A stretch of DNA of 64,000 nt from Streptomyces katrae (GTDB lineage Bacteria > Actinomycetota > Actinomycetes > Streptomycetales > Streptomycetaceae), in assembly GCF_000717655.1 (NCBI RefSeq), contig NZ_JNZY01000021.1, positions 1 to 64,000 of the forward strand, read 5' to 3'. Below the pieces are notes generated by a model. It was not told where the DNA came from, searched no databases, and saw only the letters and a list, made by a program, of their open reading frames with translations. Position numbers and translations under genes: made by a program. Shown here piece by piece: positions 8,210 to 16,921 of the stretch; position 1 is the stretch's first letter, and the number at the start of each line of letters is the position of its first letter.

Positions 8210-8512
8210 CTACAGCGCGAAGTCGCTGCGGACGGTCCAGCTGACGGGGTTGTGCCAGGGGCCGGCCTTCGCGGCGGGCCACTCCAGCTGCCAGCCGGGC
8301 CGAAGCCCGCACACTCCCCAGCTGTCCGGCTGCTTGCCGGGGATCTCCAGTCCGGCCGTGTGCGCGGCGAGCGCGGCGTCGTACACCTCGTGCGCGCGGC
8401 GCAGGGCCGTGGTGGGGGAGTCGGCGACGCCGGTGAAGACGTGCACACCATGCCGGTCGGGGTGGCGGGTGTCGTGTATCGGGACGTCCACCTCGTAGAT
8501 CCGCAGGCGCAT
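8210..8512 (-). CDS. plasmid-core hypothetical protein (100 aa)
   Basis: The start at ATG 8512 (MRLRIYEVDVPIHD) is chosen because GAGAGGAG lies 9 nt upstream. An ATG at 8521 sits directly on the ribosome site. The sequence contains HVFTGVADSPTTALRRAHEVY and ends WHNPVSWTVRSDFAL, a small alpha/beta protein without a recognised domain. It stands among minus-strand plasmid-core genes. Function unknown. Confidence 0.55.
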   Translation of the reverse strand: MRLRIYEVDVPIHDTRHPDRHGVHVFTGVADSPTTALRRAHEVYDAALAAHTAGLEIPGKQPDSWGVCGLRPGWQLEWPAAKAGPWHNPVSWTVRSDFAL

Positions 8513-8631
8513 GACGTCCATCTCCTCTCTGTGCTCAGTGGTGAGGGACCACCGCGACCGCCCCGGCCCCGGCCGGATCGGCAGGGGGCGGGGCGGCACG
8601 GAGGACCGTCACACGCGGCATGGCCGGTTCG

Positions 8632-9018
8632 TCACGGCCGGGACCCGCGGACGTAGTCGATGGCGCTGGCCACGTGGGTGTTGGCCATGAGGCTGCCGCC
8701 GTCGTCAATCCGGTCCCGGAGCTCGTCCAACCGCATCCATGCCGTCGCGAGCTGCTGCACCAGCCACGCCTCATCGCTGGCGGCGTCGTTGCCGAGTCGG
8801 GCTGCGATCGCGGCGAGGCGGTCGGCGTCCTGGTGGCCCGCCTCCAGGAAGGCGTCGGCCCGGCGGACCTCGTCCTCCGTGAACACCTCTCCGAGGCGCC
8901 GGACAGCGTCGGCCTGCGGGTCGTCGGCGTACTTGGCGTAGCCGCGCAGGTGGACCGCCAGGCGGGCCAGCTCCCAGTCACTCCGGCCGGGGTTGCTGCT
9001 CTCCTGGAGGAAGGTCAT
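8632..9018 (-). CDS. helical hypothetical protein (128 aa) coupled to the split kinase
   Basis: The ATG at 9018 overlaps the TGA of the kinase C-terminal half (ATGA), so it was the next cistron after the kinase in the ancestral operon. The product is almost entirely predicted helix, rich in Ala, Arg, Glu and Asp, with no catalytic motif. Function unknown. After the insertion of the Tn554-like element its expression would depend on a promoter within or beyond that element. Confidence 0.6.
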   Translation of the reverse strand: MTFLQESSNPGRSDWELARLAVHLRGYAKYADDPQADAVRRLGEVFTEDEVRRADAFLEAGHQDADRLAAIAARLGNDAASDEAWLVQQLATAWMRLDELRDRIDDGGSLMANTHVASAIDYVRGSRP

Positions 9019-9626
9019 CGCACGCTCCCGGCTGTCTCACGGAGCACTTCATCGGCGTGCTTGTCGAGCTCCCGGTCCGCGTCGTCGAAGCCGCCGTGGA
9101 CCGAGCAGACGATGTCCTCGCTGTCGTCCAGCTCTCCGGCCAGTGCGCGGGCGAGGCAGGCGACGCTGTACGCGGGCGCCCAGGCGTAGCCGGTGCATTC
9201 GTCGTCGTGCGGGCAGGGGAGCGCGACGTCGAAGCCGTAGTCGCCCTGGCCGTCGACGTTCGTCCGGAACGCGAGGGTGAGGTACTGCTGGCCGAGGCGG
9301 ATCTCCGCGACGCGGTCGCCGCCTGCGGCCGTCGAGCCGGGCTTCCACCGCCACAGCGGGAGGATCTCCTCGCCGAACACCCGGCGGACGAGCAGCAGCT
9401 CGCCCAGGCCGTCGCCGCCGTCGAGTCCGAGGTCGGCGTTCCGGGCATCGCCCAGGCGCTGAAGGAACGGGAGCAGCTGGCAGAGGCTGTCGGAGAAGAC
9501 GACCTCGTTGAAGCCCTCGGCCAGCAGCTTCGGGTGGGAGCGGACCATCGCGGTGTGCTGCGCGCGGACGGTGTCGTCCGGCACGGTCCGGTTGGCCGGC
9601 CGCGGGGCCTGGCGCTCCATGCACAC
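9015..9626 (-). pseudogene. C-terminal half of a T4-PNK-like AAA kinase, cut off by transposon insertion
   Basis: The sequence SVCMERQAPRPANRTVPDDTVRAQH continues exactly where the N-terminal half at 15257-15628 (AVAVMVSTPVS) breaks off. The R...RTVPD...V..QH segment is the lid and C-terminal part of polynucleotide-kinase-like P-loop kinases. The rest (RVFGEEILPLWRWKPG...VPCPHDDECTGYAWAP) is the conserved C-terminal domain of the Streptomyces mobile-element version. It has lost its start and P-loop. Translation from ATG 9620 is possible but no ribosome site precedes it. Confidence 0.75.
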
Positions 9627-9632
9627 GGAGGC

Positions 9633-9645
9633 TTCTTTGGAGGTT
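9633..9645 (+). repeat. left inverted repeat of the Tn554-like element
   Basis: TTCTTTGGAGGTT directly follows core GGAGGC and the kinase C-terminal coding sequence. Confidence 0.65.
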
Positions 9646-10139
9646 GCCGAGCCTGAGGCGGACCCGTTACGGCGTTCTCGCAGCTCAGTGGCTATGGGTG
9701 AGCACTGTATTGATCGCAACACCTGTGGTGCAAGGTATGGCGTCATCCGGATGGGTGGAGAGCTACGTCCACGCCCACGGACGCCATTGGCGCCGCCCGC
9801 GCTGAGGAATACCTCACCGAGACGGGCGTTGTCGGGCGCATCCGGGTGTCCTTCTCCCCCGGAAAGCCGCCGGGATGGTGTCGGAGGGCACGGCGAACAA
9901 CCAAGCGCGCTGTGCTGTGTGCATCACAAAACTTGCGCAACATCCAGCCTTCGGGGGCCGATTTTCATGGAGAAGCAATTTGGTGCGTCCGACGCTGTTG
10001 AGCCCTTGCCCGTCACTCCATCCGGACCCGAGCACCAGACCCCCCTGGTCGTCGTAGCGCCCGCGTACCGTGACCGTCATCCCGGCCAGCCGCCGTTCCG
10101 GGTCGTAGCTGGGCCGCGGTCAGCGACAGGATGCAGCTC
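9646..10139. other. left part of the transposon, no intact gene
   Basis: About 490 bases separate the left repeat from the cargo gene. A plus-strand piece around 9790-9870 (AARAEEYLTETGVVGRIRVSF) has coding-like composition but no start and is soon interrupted. It may be a gene fragment. The rest shows no coding bias. Confidence 0.35.
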
Positions 10140-10715
10140 ATGAGCGATCTGACGGCAGGGATCTTCGCCCTGGGCGGTGCTCTCGTCGGCGGGGCTGCGA
10201 CCTTTGCCGGCACGGTCTGGGAGCTACATCAGCAGCGAAGGACTGCCCGGACGGAGATGGCTAAGGCAGCTGTCGACCAGGTCATGACCGAGTTCTCGGA
10301 GATCCAGAAAGCCATCCGCCTAAAAACAGGCAGCTACGAATGGCCAGCGGAAGACACACGCCACACATGGCCAAGCGCCTTCTGGAGATCGGAGACCCTC
10401 ACCACGCAGAAGAAGATGAAACGCTTCAATCTCATGCAGGACCGCCGTCAAAGGATCGAGATCGCGATACTGCGAGTTCCTGACACTCGCCTACGACTGC
10501 GCATCCAGTTGGACATCGGGATGATCTATACCCTTCCCACGGAAACGTCTGCTTCAGCCAGTCATAGCCGCGACACGCGCATCTGCGACGACGCACTGGA
10601 TTGCCTAGGGGCATACCAGCGGGGGGAGCCCATCCCAGAACCGAATCACGCAGTCCAGGCGGCATTCCAATCATGGAAAAAGTACTCAGGCGTTACGGGG
10701 CTCGACCGGCTGTAG
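10140..10715 (+). CDS. transposon cargo: single-pass membrane protein of unknown function
   Basis: The ATG at 10140 starts MSDLTAGIFALGGALVGG. A hydrophobic helix (about 5-27, containing LVGGAATFAG) is followed by a long charged, Arg-rich helical cytoplasmic region. A weak ribosome site (CAGG) lies about 10 nt upstream, and an ATG at 10131 is in frame. The LVGGAATFA segment is identical in the gene at 49549, which also sits in a repeat-flanked unit. It is the only non-recombinase gene in the Tn554-like element, so it is probably passenger DNA. Confidence 0.55.
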   Translation: MSDLTAGIFALGGALVGGAATFAGTVWELHQQRRTARTEMAKAAVDQVMTEFSEIQKAIRLKTGSYEWPAEDTRHTWPSAFWRSETLTTQKKMKRFNLMQDRRQRIEIAILRVPDTRLRLRIQLDIGMIYTLPTETSASASHSRDTRICDDALDCLGAYQRGEPIPEPNHAVQAAFQSWKKYSGVTGLDRL

Positions 10716-10924
10716 AGGGCCGCAGATTCTGTCTCCGACCGCACTCGCGGCCGGGGCCAGAGATAGAAGCCTCGGGCCGACAGGTCCCAAGACCCCCGAG
10801 CTGCTCGCGTTCCCAGACTGGGACTCTCCTCGGCCCAAGCGAGGACGAACCCTCGGCCGACGCCCGGCCGATGATTCGCTCCGCGCATTCCGTCACCCCG
10901 CGAACCGCATTTCGTCGGTTCCTC

Positions 10925-10956
10925 GCAAGGGGCCCGGCGTCAGCCGGGCCCCTTGC
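10925..10956 (-). terminator. terminator of the tnpABC-like operon
   Basis: A perfect 14-bp stem (GCAAGGGGCCCGGC) with a GTCA loop lies directly after the stop codon of the DUF6262 gene at 10963. Confidence 0.75.
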
Positions 10957-10962
10957 CGTGCT

Positions 10963-11496
10963 TCACCCTTCTGTGGGACGGGCGGTGTTGAGTCGGCTGA
11001 TCAGTTGGCGGTTGGCCGCCCGTGCGGCCTGCAGTTCCTCGTCGCGTTCCTCAAGCCGGCCGGTCAGGTCGATCACCTGTTGTTCTAGCGCGGTGATCCG
11101 GCTCTTGAGCTGTTCGACGTCATCGGGGGCCCCGAGCCCGGACTCCCGCCACGCCTGCTCGCCAAGCACTTCGGAGAGCTTGGTCTCCAGGTGCCTGACG
11201 CGGGCGGCGAGACGGGTGCCGCGATCCAGCGCATTCGCCAGGTCTGCCTGGAGCGAGGCCCGGCTGACGACGGGGCCAGCGACGTCACCAGGCGGTTCGG
11301 CGCCGGCGGTATGGACCTGAGCGAGTAGGTCCTTGTGGCGGTAGAGGAAGGCGCGGTCGACTCCGGCCTGCCGTGCGATGCCCGAGACGCTGATGACCGT
11401 GCCAGCTCGCCTGGCGACGTTGATCGCCTTGATGACGCGCTGGCGTCGGCGGGCTGAGTCGGCCTTGCGTCCCTCGATCAGCGGGTTGGTGTTCAT
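10963..11496 (-). CDS. tnpC: TnpC-like DUF6262 transposition accessory protein
   Basis: This 177-residue protein has an HTH-like N-terminus (INVARRAGTVISVSGIARQAGVDRAFLYRH) and a long C-terminal coiled coil (about 95-165, LEQQVIDLTGRLEERDEELQ). That is the architecture of DUF6262 proteins that accompany Tn554-type recombinase pairs. Its ATG overlaps the TGA of the TnpB-like gene (ATGA). TnpC in Tn554 influences efficiency and orientation of insertion; the same role is inferred here. Confidence 0.7.
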   Translation of the reverse strand: MNTNPLIEGRKADSARRRQRVIKAINVARRAGTVISVSGIARQAGVDRAFLYRHKDLLAQVHTAGAEPPGDVAGPVVSRASLQADLANALDRGTRLAARVRHLETKLSEVLGEQAWRESGLGAPDDVEQLKSRITALEQQVIDLTGRLEERDEELQAARAANRQLISRLNTARPTEG

Positions 11497-13994
11497 GCGG
11501 TCCGGTTCGGTCGGATGTCGGGCAGGGGCTGGCGGATGCGGGGCAGGCCGAGATGGACGACGCTGTTGCGGGCACGTCGGACCAGGGCGGTGGCGTGGTC
11601 GACCTCGGCGCGTTCTTCGTCGGTGAGCTCGTCGACGGAGTCCTTGACGCGGCGGATCAGGCGGCGGACGCGGCGGATCTCCTCGTCGGAGGGCAGGGCC
11701 TCGGCTTTCGCCCACTCGTCGGCGTCGACCGTGGCCAGGAGCCGCTCGCGGTTGCGCAGCAGATCGGCGAGGTAGCTCTCCAGGTCGGGCAGGTAGGAGA
11801 CGTCGGTGCGGAAGTGGGCGCAGCCGACGCAGCGGAATCGGACGGGGCAGTCCTGGCCGTTCGCGGCGACGTTGGATGGTTCGCTGCAGACGCCGTAGGG
11901 GACGGCGACTTCGCCAACGGCCCGCCGGAGGTGTTCGGTGTCCAGCAGGGCCTTGACCTGCCTCCAGACGCGGTTGCCGTGACGGTCGAACTGCATCTGG
12001 GTGACCCGCTCGACCGCCTCCCTGCGGCGTTCTTCCCCGACACGGTAGTACTGCTGTGTGGTGACCAACTGCTCGTGATCCATGAGCTGTTGCAGGACGT
12101 CCACAGGGACTCCGGCGTCTGCGTGGCGCTGCGCGTAGGTGTGCCGGTAGGCGTAGGGGAAGATCTTGGTCTTGTCGAACGGCAGCCTCTTCGTCACGAG
12201 CTGCCCCTGGAGTTCGACCTTGGCAACGACGTGGATGTCGGGCAGCGAGTTCACCCAGATCCGGTGCTTGCCGGAGACCCACGCGGGGCTGATAGAGCGT
12301 GTGCCGTCCACGCATCGGTAGGTCGTCGGCAGCAGTTTCAGCCGATTCAGCGGCGTGTCTGGGTACCGGGCGCGGACGCGTTCTTGCTGTTCGGTGACGA
12401 GGCCGGCGGTCGCTTCCGGGATGGGAAGGCGGCGGCCATAGCGGTGCGATTTGTAGTTGTCATAGACCAGGACCGGCTTGCCGTCACCGTCCCGCTGCAG
12501 GCAGTCCCAGGGCAGTTTGCAGATCTCGACCGGCCGCCGGCCGGTGTCGATGAGGAGCTCGGCGGTGATTCGGGATTCCCTGCCGTGCTCCAGCTCCAGC
12601 TGCGGCAGATGCGCGCAGAGCACCTCCATGACCTCGGGAGGCAGGTCATGACCGGCCTCGTCATCGTCGGGCAGGGCGGGCACGTCTTCCAGCCCCATGG
12701 CGAAGTCGTCCGGGAGTCCGTGCAGGGGTTGGCCCGGCCGGGTCAGCCCCATCGCCCGCATCCGGATCAGGACCTGGCGCGGATACATGCAGTGGTCGTG
12801 GCGGCTCCTGAGCGTGATGTCCCCGCGTTGTTCGAGGAAGGCCAGGCGGTTGCCAAACGCGACGATGTCCCCGCGACTCAGAGCAGCCGGGTGGACGCCG
12901 TGGTCCTGGCGCTGCAGGCGCAGGCTCTCGGCGAGCTTCTCCAGCGAGTTGAGCCGGGACTGGACCGTGTCTCCGACGTTGTCGCCGCGGCGCCGGGGCA
13001 GGTCGTCCCAGGCCCACATCTTCGCGGCCTGCCGCAGCCAGCTCTGGGTAATGCCGGCGAACCGCAGCCACTTGGTGTGGCCGAACGCCTGGAGATCCCA
13101 CAGATCTTTATGACGCTCGGTTTCGGGGGACAGGCTGCGGCGGTTGGCGTACCGGACGAAGGCGTCGCGCAACTGCCGGTGCATTCCGCTGCTCTGCTCA
13201 GTGAGCTCCAATTCCTCGACCGAGGACACCTGCCGTCGGCGCAGCAGGTCGCAGAATGGGCGCAGCTTGTAGTACGGGGTCCGCACACAGTCCCGGATCC
13301 GCTCCTGCAGGCCGTACAGGACCTCGGCCACGACCCGATCGGGCAGACCGCGCAAATTGACCTCATTGGCCTCGTCGATCGGCGTCTCCGTGCGCCGCCA
13401 GTGATCTTCGTCGAGATCCCTGACACGGCGTCGAAGGTGACGCAGCCGGGCCTTATGCGCCTCGCAGTAGGGCGAGGTCTTCCCCGGCCGCTGCCGCACG
13501 CAGGCCGAGGTCTGGCACAACCCGTACGATTCCAGAGCCCTCACGTCGGGATGGAGGAGGAAATCCTCCATCGGCAGCTTCAGTGTGATCGTCCGCTGGT
13601 AGTGGTGCGCCGCGCACAGCCGGACGCGTGCGCCCTTCCAGGGCCGCGGACAGTCGGTGATCACGCAGTGCTCGATGCCGAGATACCGCCCGGCCTGGGC
13701 CGCAGGTGACACGGCGAACTCCTCGGGACTGAGGTCCTGCCATTGGCGTTTCCAGCGGCTCCGGCAGCCAGAGCACAACCCACAGGCGTAGGTGCTGGCG
13801 CGGTAGCAGCTCGGCACGATGCAGGCCTTCACACCCAGGTAAAGGTGGTCGTGTGGGAAGTGCAGCAGCCGCATCTGCGGCTCCCAGCGCAGCAGCGCCA
13901 GGAAGTCCGGGTCGACAGCCGCCCATAGCTCTGCAGCGATCGGGGCAGACTCGTCCGTCTCGGGCGACAGGGACGTTGGCAGGCTGATCGTCAC
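11493..13994 (-). CDS. tnpB: TnpB-like large tyrosine recombinase
   Basis: An 833-residue protein whose N-terminal third carries several Cys/His clusters (about 60-80, 110-130, 160-180) that look like zinc fingers. The C-terminal part is a phage-integrase-type catalytic domain: DTGRRPVEICKL (Arg 486/487), YRHTYAQRH (about 616-624), MDHEQ (His 640) and QQYYRV (Tyr 649/650). A further Cys set (CPVRFRCVGC) lies near the C-terminus. The start is GTG 13994, overlapping the TGA of the upstream recombinase (GTGA). It acts with TnpA to excise and integrate the element. Confidence 0.8.
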   Translation of the reverse strand: MTISLPTSLSPETDESAPIAAELWAAVDPDFLALLRWEPQMRLLHFPHDHLYLGVKACIVPSCYRASTYACGLCSGCRSRWKRQWQDLSPEEFAVSPAAQAGRYLGIEHCVITDCPRPWKGARVRLCAAHHYQRTITLKLPMEDFLLHPDVRALESYGLCQTSACVRQRPGKTSPYCEAHKARLRHLRRRVRDLDEDHWRRTETPIDEANEVNLRGLPDRVVAEVLYGLQERIRDCVRTPYYKLRPFCDLLRRRQVSSVEELELTEQSSGMHRQLRDAFVRYANRRSLSPETERHKDLWDLQAFGHTKWLRFAGITQSWLRQAAKMWAWDDLPRRRGDNVGDTVQSRLNSLEKLAESLRLQRQDHGVHPAALSRGDIVAFGNRLAFLEQRGDITLRSRHDHCMYPRQVLIRMRAMGLTRPGQPLHGLPDDFAMGLEDVPALPDDDEAGHDLPPEVMEVLCAHLPQLELEHGRESRITAELLIDTGRRPVEICKLPWDCLQRDGDGKPVLVYDNYKSHRYGRRLPIPEATAGLVTEQQERVRARYPDTPLNRLKLLPTTYRCVDGTRSISPAWVSGKHRIWVNSLPDIHVVAKVELQGQLVTKRLPFDKTKIFPYAYRHTYAQRHADAGVPVDVLQQLMDHEQLVTTQQYYRVGEERRREAVERVTQMQFDRHGNRVWRQVKALLDTEHLRRAVGEVAVPYGVCSEPSNVAANGQDCPVRFRCVGCAHFRTDVSYLPDLESYLADLLRNRERLLATVDADEWAKAEALPSDEEIRRVRRLIRRVKDSVDELTDEERAEVDHATALVRRARNSVVHLGLPRIRQPLPDIRPNRTA

Positions 13995-15157
13995 CGGCCC
14001 ACCCCGTCGACCAGCTCACGCGGCACCGGCACCCGCTCGATCGCGGCGCGCAAACGCCCGGGGGAGGGGTGCAGATACGGCTGAGCCGATGCCGGCTGCG
14101 ACTGCCCCAGCAGATTCTGGATCTCGTCGATCGTGCCGTCGGCGTCCGCGACGTTGCTGGCGAAGCCATGGCGCATCCGGTGCGGCGCCACATGCTCCTG
14201 CACTCCGGCCCGCCGGGCCAGGGCCTCGATCAGATCGCCAATCGCGTCCGGCGTGACCGGCGACCCCAGCGGCGGGCGGAAGAGGTTGACCAGCAGGAAG
14301 TCGCTGCCACCGGCACCCATCCGCTCGTGCCGCTCGGCGGCGTACTGATCGAAAGCCTGCACGACCAGGAAGTCCACCGGCATCACCCAGGCGCGGCGGG
14401 ACTTCGACCACGCCCCGTTGGAGTTCTGCCGCCGTACGACGTGCAGGTGAGGGCCTTCCGCATCACAGCCCAGCGCGCGGGAGTCCATCAGCAGGTGGCA
14501 GTCCTCGCGGCGCAACCCGGCCACCTGGCCCCGCCGCAGCCCGACCCGGGCCAGAAGCAGCACGACCAGCCGGTCCCGGGCGTTGCGGCACGCCTGGAAC
14601 ATCGCGACCACCGCTTCATCACTGGCCCGATCCACCTGCGACGCCGGCTCTTGCAGCCGGTGCCGTGCCTTCAGCCGGTACTCCAGCCCGGCCCCCTCGA
14701 CATGGGCCTCGTGCGGCAGATCCCGGGTGTCGGCCAGCTCGTAGATCTGACCGAGCACCCACGGCGGGACCTCGCCGAGCCGGATCGCATGAGCCAGCAA
14801 CCCCCGCACCCCGGTCAGGACGCGGTTGACCCGCCGCTCGCCCCGCACCGGCACCGCTCCCGGCCCGGACACCACGGTGCCCACCGACCCATCAGCCTGT
14901 ACCGGCGTGTACTTCAGCCACACCATGAACAGACCCAGATCCCGTGCCGCTACCCGCCAGTCCCGCGCGGTCCTTCGGCACCAACTCAGGTACAGGGCGA
15001 CGTCACCGGCGTACGCCTTCGTGGTCAGCTCCGCGCGGTGCTGGCCGAAGCGGAGGTGGCGCAGCCAGTGATCCGCTGGCCGCACCACGTCCAACCCGTC
15101 ATCGATGACCGTCCAGTACCGCGTTCCGGACGGCATCCGCACTGGGAAAGCCCTCAC
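13991..15157 (-). CDS. tnpA: TnpA-like tyrosine recombinase
   Basis: This 388-residue integrase has an N-terminal SAM-like core-binding domain (about 30-145). The catalytic domain has Arg in VGLRRGQVAGLR (208/209), HRMRHG (His 326, Arg 329) and the nucleophile Tyr 361 in QPYLHP. The second His position is degenerate (GQSQ). GTG 15157 follows AAGGGG at 6 nt. It is the first cistron of the tnpABC-like operon and overlaps tnpB by GTGA. Its promoter must lie in the 117 bp between it and the right end of the element. Confidence 0.8.
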   Translation of the reverse strand: MRAFPVRMPSGTRYWTVIDDGLDVVRPADHWLRHLRFGQHRAELTTKAYAGDVALYLSWCRRTARDWRVAARDLGLFMVWLKYTPVQADGSVGTVVSGPGAVPVRGERRVNRVLTGVRGLLAHAIRLGEVPPWVLGQIYELADTRDLPHEAHVEGAGLEYRLKARHRLQEPASQVDRASDEAVVAMFQACRNARDRLVVLLLARVGLRRGQVAGLRREDCHLLMDSRALGCDAEGPHLHVVRRQNSNGAWSKSRRAWVMPVDFLVVQAFDQYAAERHERMGAGGSDFLLVNLFRPPLGSPVTPDAIGDLIEALARRAGVQEHVAPHRMRHGFASNVADADGTIDEIQNLLGQSQPASAQPYLHPSPGRLRAAIERVPVPRELVDGVGR

Positions 15158-15256
15158 ATTTCACCCCTTGCTCTGAGACTTGTGCAACGACCGGCCACAG
15201 AGCCGCACCCCCTGAGAACCTGCCTGCGGCTCCCAACGAAGGGGCCTCCAACAACG

Positions 15257-15628
15257 TCACGCCACAGGTTCAGAACCCCCAGAGAAGGAGACCGGGGTGG
15301 AGACCATGACCGCGACGGCGGGCATGTTGTGCCGCTTGGCCGCGGCGACCAGCGGCGCCCTGGATGCGGGGGTGACGTTCGTGGCGTCCACGACGGTGAA
15401 CCGGCGGCGGCGCATCCGGGCCTCCAGGAGCAGGTGCAGGGCGGCGACGGCGTCGCCGGTCGCCTCCTGGTCGCCCGCGTCGTCGCTGACCACCTCGCGC
15501 AGGGCGTCCAAGGACAGGACCTGGGAGGCGGCCCAGGTCCGCGCGAGCGTCGACTTGCCCGCTCCACTGGCTCCGATCAGGACGACCAGGCAGGCGTCCG
15601 GCAGGTACGGGAAGGTCAGCGACGTCAT
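15257..15628 (-). pseudogene. N-terminal half of the T4-PNK-like kinase, truncated by the Tn554-like element
   Basis: ATG 15628 follows AAGGAG at 8 nt. The product has the P-loop LIGASGAGKSTLA and the second motif VVDATNVTP, both typical of polynucleotide/tRNA-ligase-type P-loop kinases. After AVAVMVSTPVS the frame runs into the transposon end and adds about 8 foreign residues (FSGGSEPVA) before a stop. The missing half is at 9015-9626. The truncated protein keeps the nucleotide-binding site but lacks the lid and substrate-binding part. Confidence 0.75.
15274..15286 (-). repeat. right inverted repeat of the Tn554-like element
   Basis: AACCCCCAGAGAA on the plus strand reads TTCTCTGGGGGTT inward, matching the left repeat at 11 of 13 positions. 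Core GGAGAC and the kinase N-terminal half follow. Confidence 0.65.
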
Positions 15629-15687
15629 GCGTGGGGCTCCTTGGATCTCGGGTGCGGACGGACTGAGACGGGTGCGGGAGGGGCGGG

Positions 15688-16197
15688 TCACCGGGTGGTC
15701 GCCTTGGTGGTGGCGATGAACGCGGCGACGGTCTCGCAACCGTGGTGGAACGCGCCGTCGAGGTGGAACGCGCCGTTGATGCCGAAGTCGGCCAGGCGGT
15801 AGAAGCCGCCCTTGCCGGTCTTGTCGGCAAGCTTCTCCAGCAGTCCCTTGCCGGGGACGCGGCGGTCCGCGGCGTAGTGGGTGCCGAAGGACACCGCGAG
15901 CGCGGCGGCGGCCGCGGCAGGGTGGACCCGGATGCCGAGCGCGCGGGCGCCGAGCCCGGCGACGATCGCCTGCGTGGCCACATAGGTGAGGCAGTGGTGC
16001 AGGCACGCGGCACGGCCGCTGGCCGTGCCGTGGGTGGTCTCCTCCTCGGTGACGGGATCCGTGAAGGTGACCGGGTGCTCGTCAGAGGCGCCCTTCACGC
16101 GGGCGCAGAAATCGGACTGGACCCAAAAATCTCCGATGGCGCTTCCGGCGCGGGTCAGTCCGAGCAGGGCGGCGAAGACGGCGGGACGGTGCGTCAT
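15688..16197 (-). CDS. small membrane protein (DUF3307-like)
   Basis: This 169-residue protein begins MTHRPAVFAALLGLTRAGSAIGDFWVQSD and has hydrophobic stretches at about 8-24, 65-85 and 88-105. It carries conserved-looking Asp/His (GDFWVQSD, ACLHHC, FGTHYAAD, FHHGCE) that could bind a metal in the membrane. The pattern resembles DUF3307-type membrane proteins, but this is only a suggestion. ATG 16197 follows AGGAG at 9 nt. It is a plasmid-core gene just upstream of the kinase. Confidence 0.6.
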   Translation of the reverse strand: MTHRPAVFAALLGLTRAGSAIGDFWVQSDFCARVKGASDEHPVTFTDPVTEEETTHGTASGRAACLHHCLTYVATQAIVAGLGARALGIRVHPAAAAAALAVSFGTHYAADRRVPGKGLLEKLADKTGKGGFYRLADFGINGAFHLDGAFHHGCETVAAFIATTKATTR

Positions 16198-16312
16198 GCT
16201 GGATCTCTCCTGATCTCGAAGGGTGAAGGAGCGGGCGGCCGGCCTTTGCCGGTGCTGCGGCCGCCCGGTAGTGCGGACCCGTCCCGGCCGGTGCGGTCGG
16301 GACGGGGCTGGC

Positions 16313-16777
16313 TCACGCGGCCAGCCGGTGCGTGGCCGGGGCCGGGGCCGTCATGCAGCTGCTCGGGTCCACGGGGGTGCCGTCGAAGCACTCCAGGCAG
16401 CACCCGAGCTTCTTGGAGAGGCAGATGTAGAACCGGCGGCCGCACTCGCCGCAGGTCTGCCTGGCCGCCATTGCCTGATCGAGGGCCCGCTCCTGGGCGA
16501 GCGTCGGAACGCGTTTGGGCTTCGCGAAGTCGACGCGGAGCAGGAAGCCGCGGGTGGGGTGGGTGCAGGACCACTGCGGCCGGGTGGCGCACAGCTTGCA
16601 GCGCAGGATCGCGACCGGGCCGCAGTTGCTGCCGGGGCTCAGGCCCATCTCTCGTAACTGCCTGCGGGTGACGAGCCCGTCGGGCACCGTGTTGCGGTCG
16701 TACTCGGGCAGCGCCGCGTCCCAGCGGGGCACCCGGTTCACCTCGCGGCGGCGGCGCTTCTTCCGCAGGCGCGGCAT
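16313..16777 (-). CDS. RRQRL-motif zinc-binding protein
   Basis: It contains VPRWDAALPEYDRNTVPDGL, then TRRQLREMGLSPG, the signature of a protein family common in Streptomyces mobile elements. Three Cys pairs follow (CKLCATRPQWSC, CGECGRR, CCLEC) that should hold zinc. ATG 16777 follows GGAG at 6 nt; GTG 16780 is the alternative. Family function is unknown; it may bind nucleic acid. Confidence 0.75.
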   Translation of the reverse strand: MPRLRKKRRRREVNRVPRWDAALPEYDRNTVPDGLVTRRQLREMGLSPGSNCGPVAILRCKLCATRPQWSCTHPTRGFLLRVDFAKPKRVPTLAQERALDQAMAARQTCGECGRRFYICLSKKLGCCLECFDGTPVDPSSCMTAPAPATHRLAA

Positions 16778-16921
16778 CACCTGCTCCAGGCGGTGGGCAG
16801 GCGGTCGGGGCGGTGCGGGTAGCGGGGGCCGGGGCGCTGCGGGCGGGGGCGGCCGATCCGGCGGCGCGGGCGGGGGATGAGCACGGGCTGTTCCTCCAGT
16901 CGTCGGTGGGCGGTGCTCGGA

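Larger units (their letters stand above)
9633..15286. mobile_element. Tn554-like element inserted in the kinase gene
   Basis: The element is bounded by 13-bp imperfect inverted repeats (TTCTTTGGAGGTT and the complement of AACCCCCAGAGAA, 11/13 matching). It encodes two tyrosine recombinases and a DUF6262/TnpC-like protein in overlapping order, the tnpA-tnpB-tnpC layout of Tn554. The flanks keep a related 6-nt core, GGAGGC at the left (9627-9632) and GGAGAC at the right (15287-15292). Joining the flanks through GGAGAC restores an uninterrupted kinase reading frame. The 5654-bp element also carries a membrane protein gene as cargo. Confidence 0.75.

Noticed and set aside
9781..9890. Coding-like fragment AARAEEYLTETGVVGRIRVSF inside the transposon
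   Set aside because: No start, quickly interrupted, and flanked by non-coding sequence. At most a gene remnant, so not listed as a gene.
11553..13709. 718-codon plus-strand open frame opposite the TnpB-like recombinase
   Set aside because: Antisense of a gene with intact catalytic residues. High GC makes such long antisense frames common.
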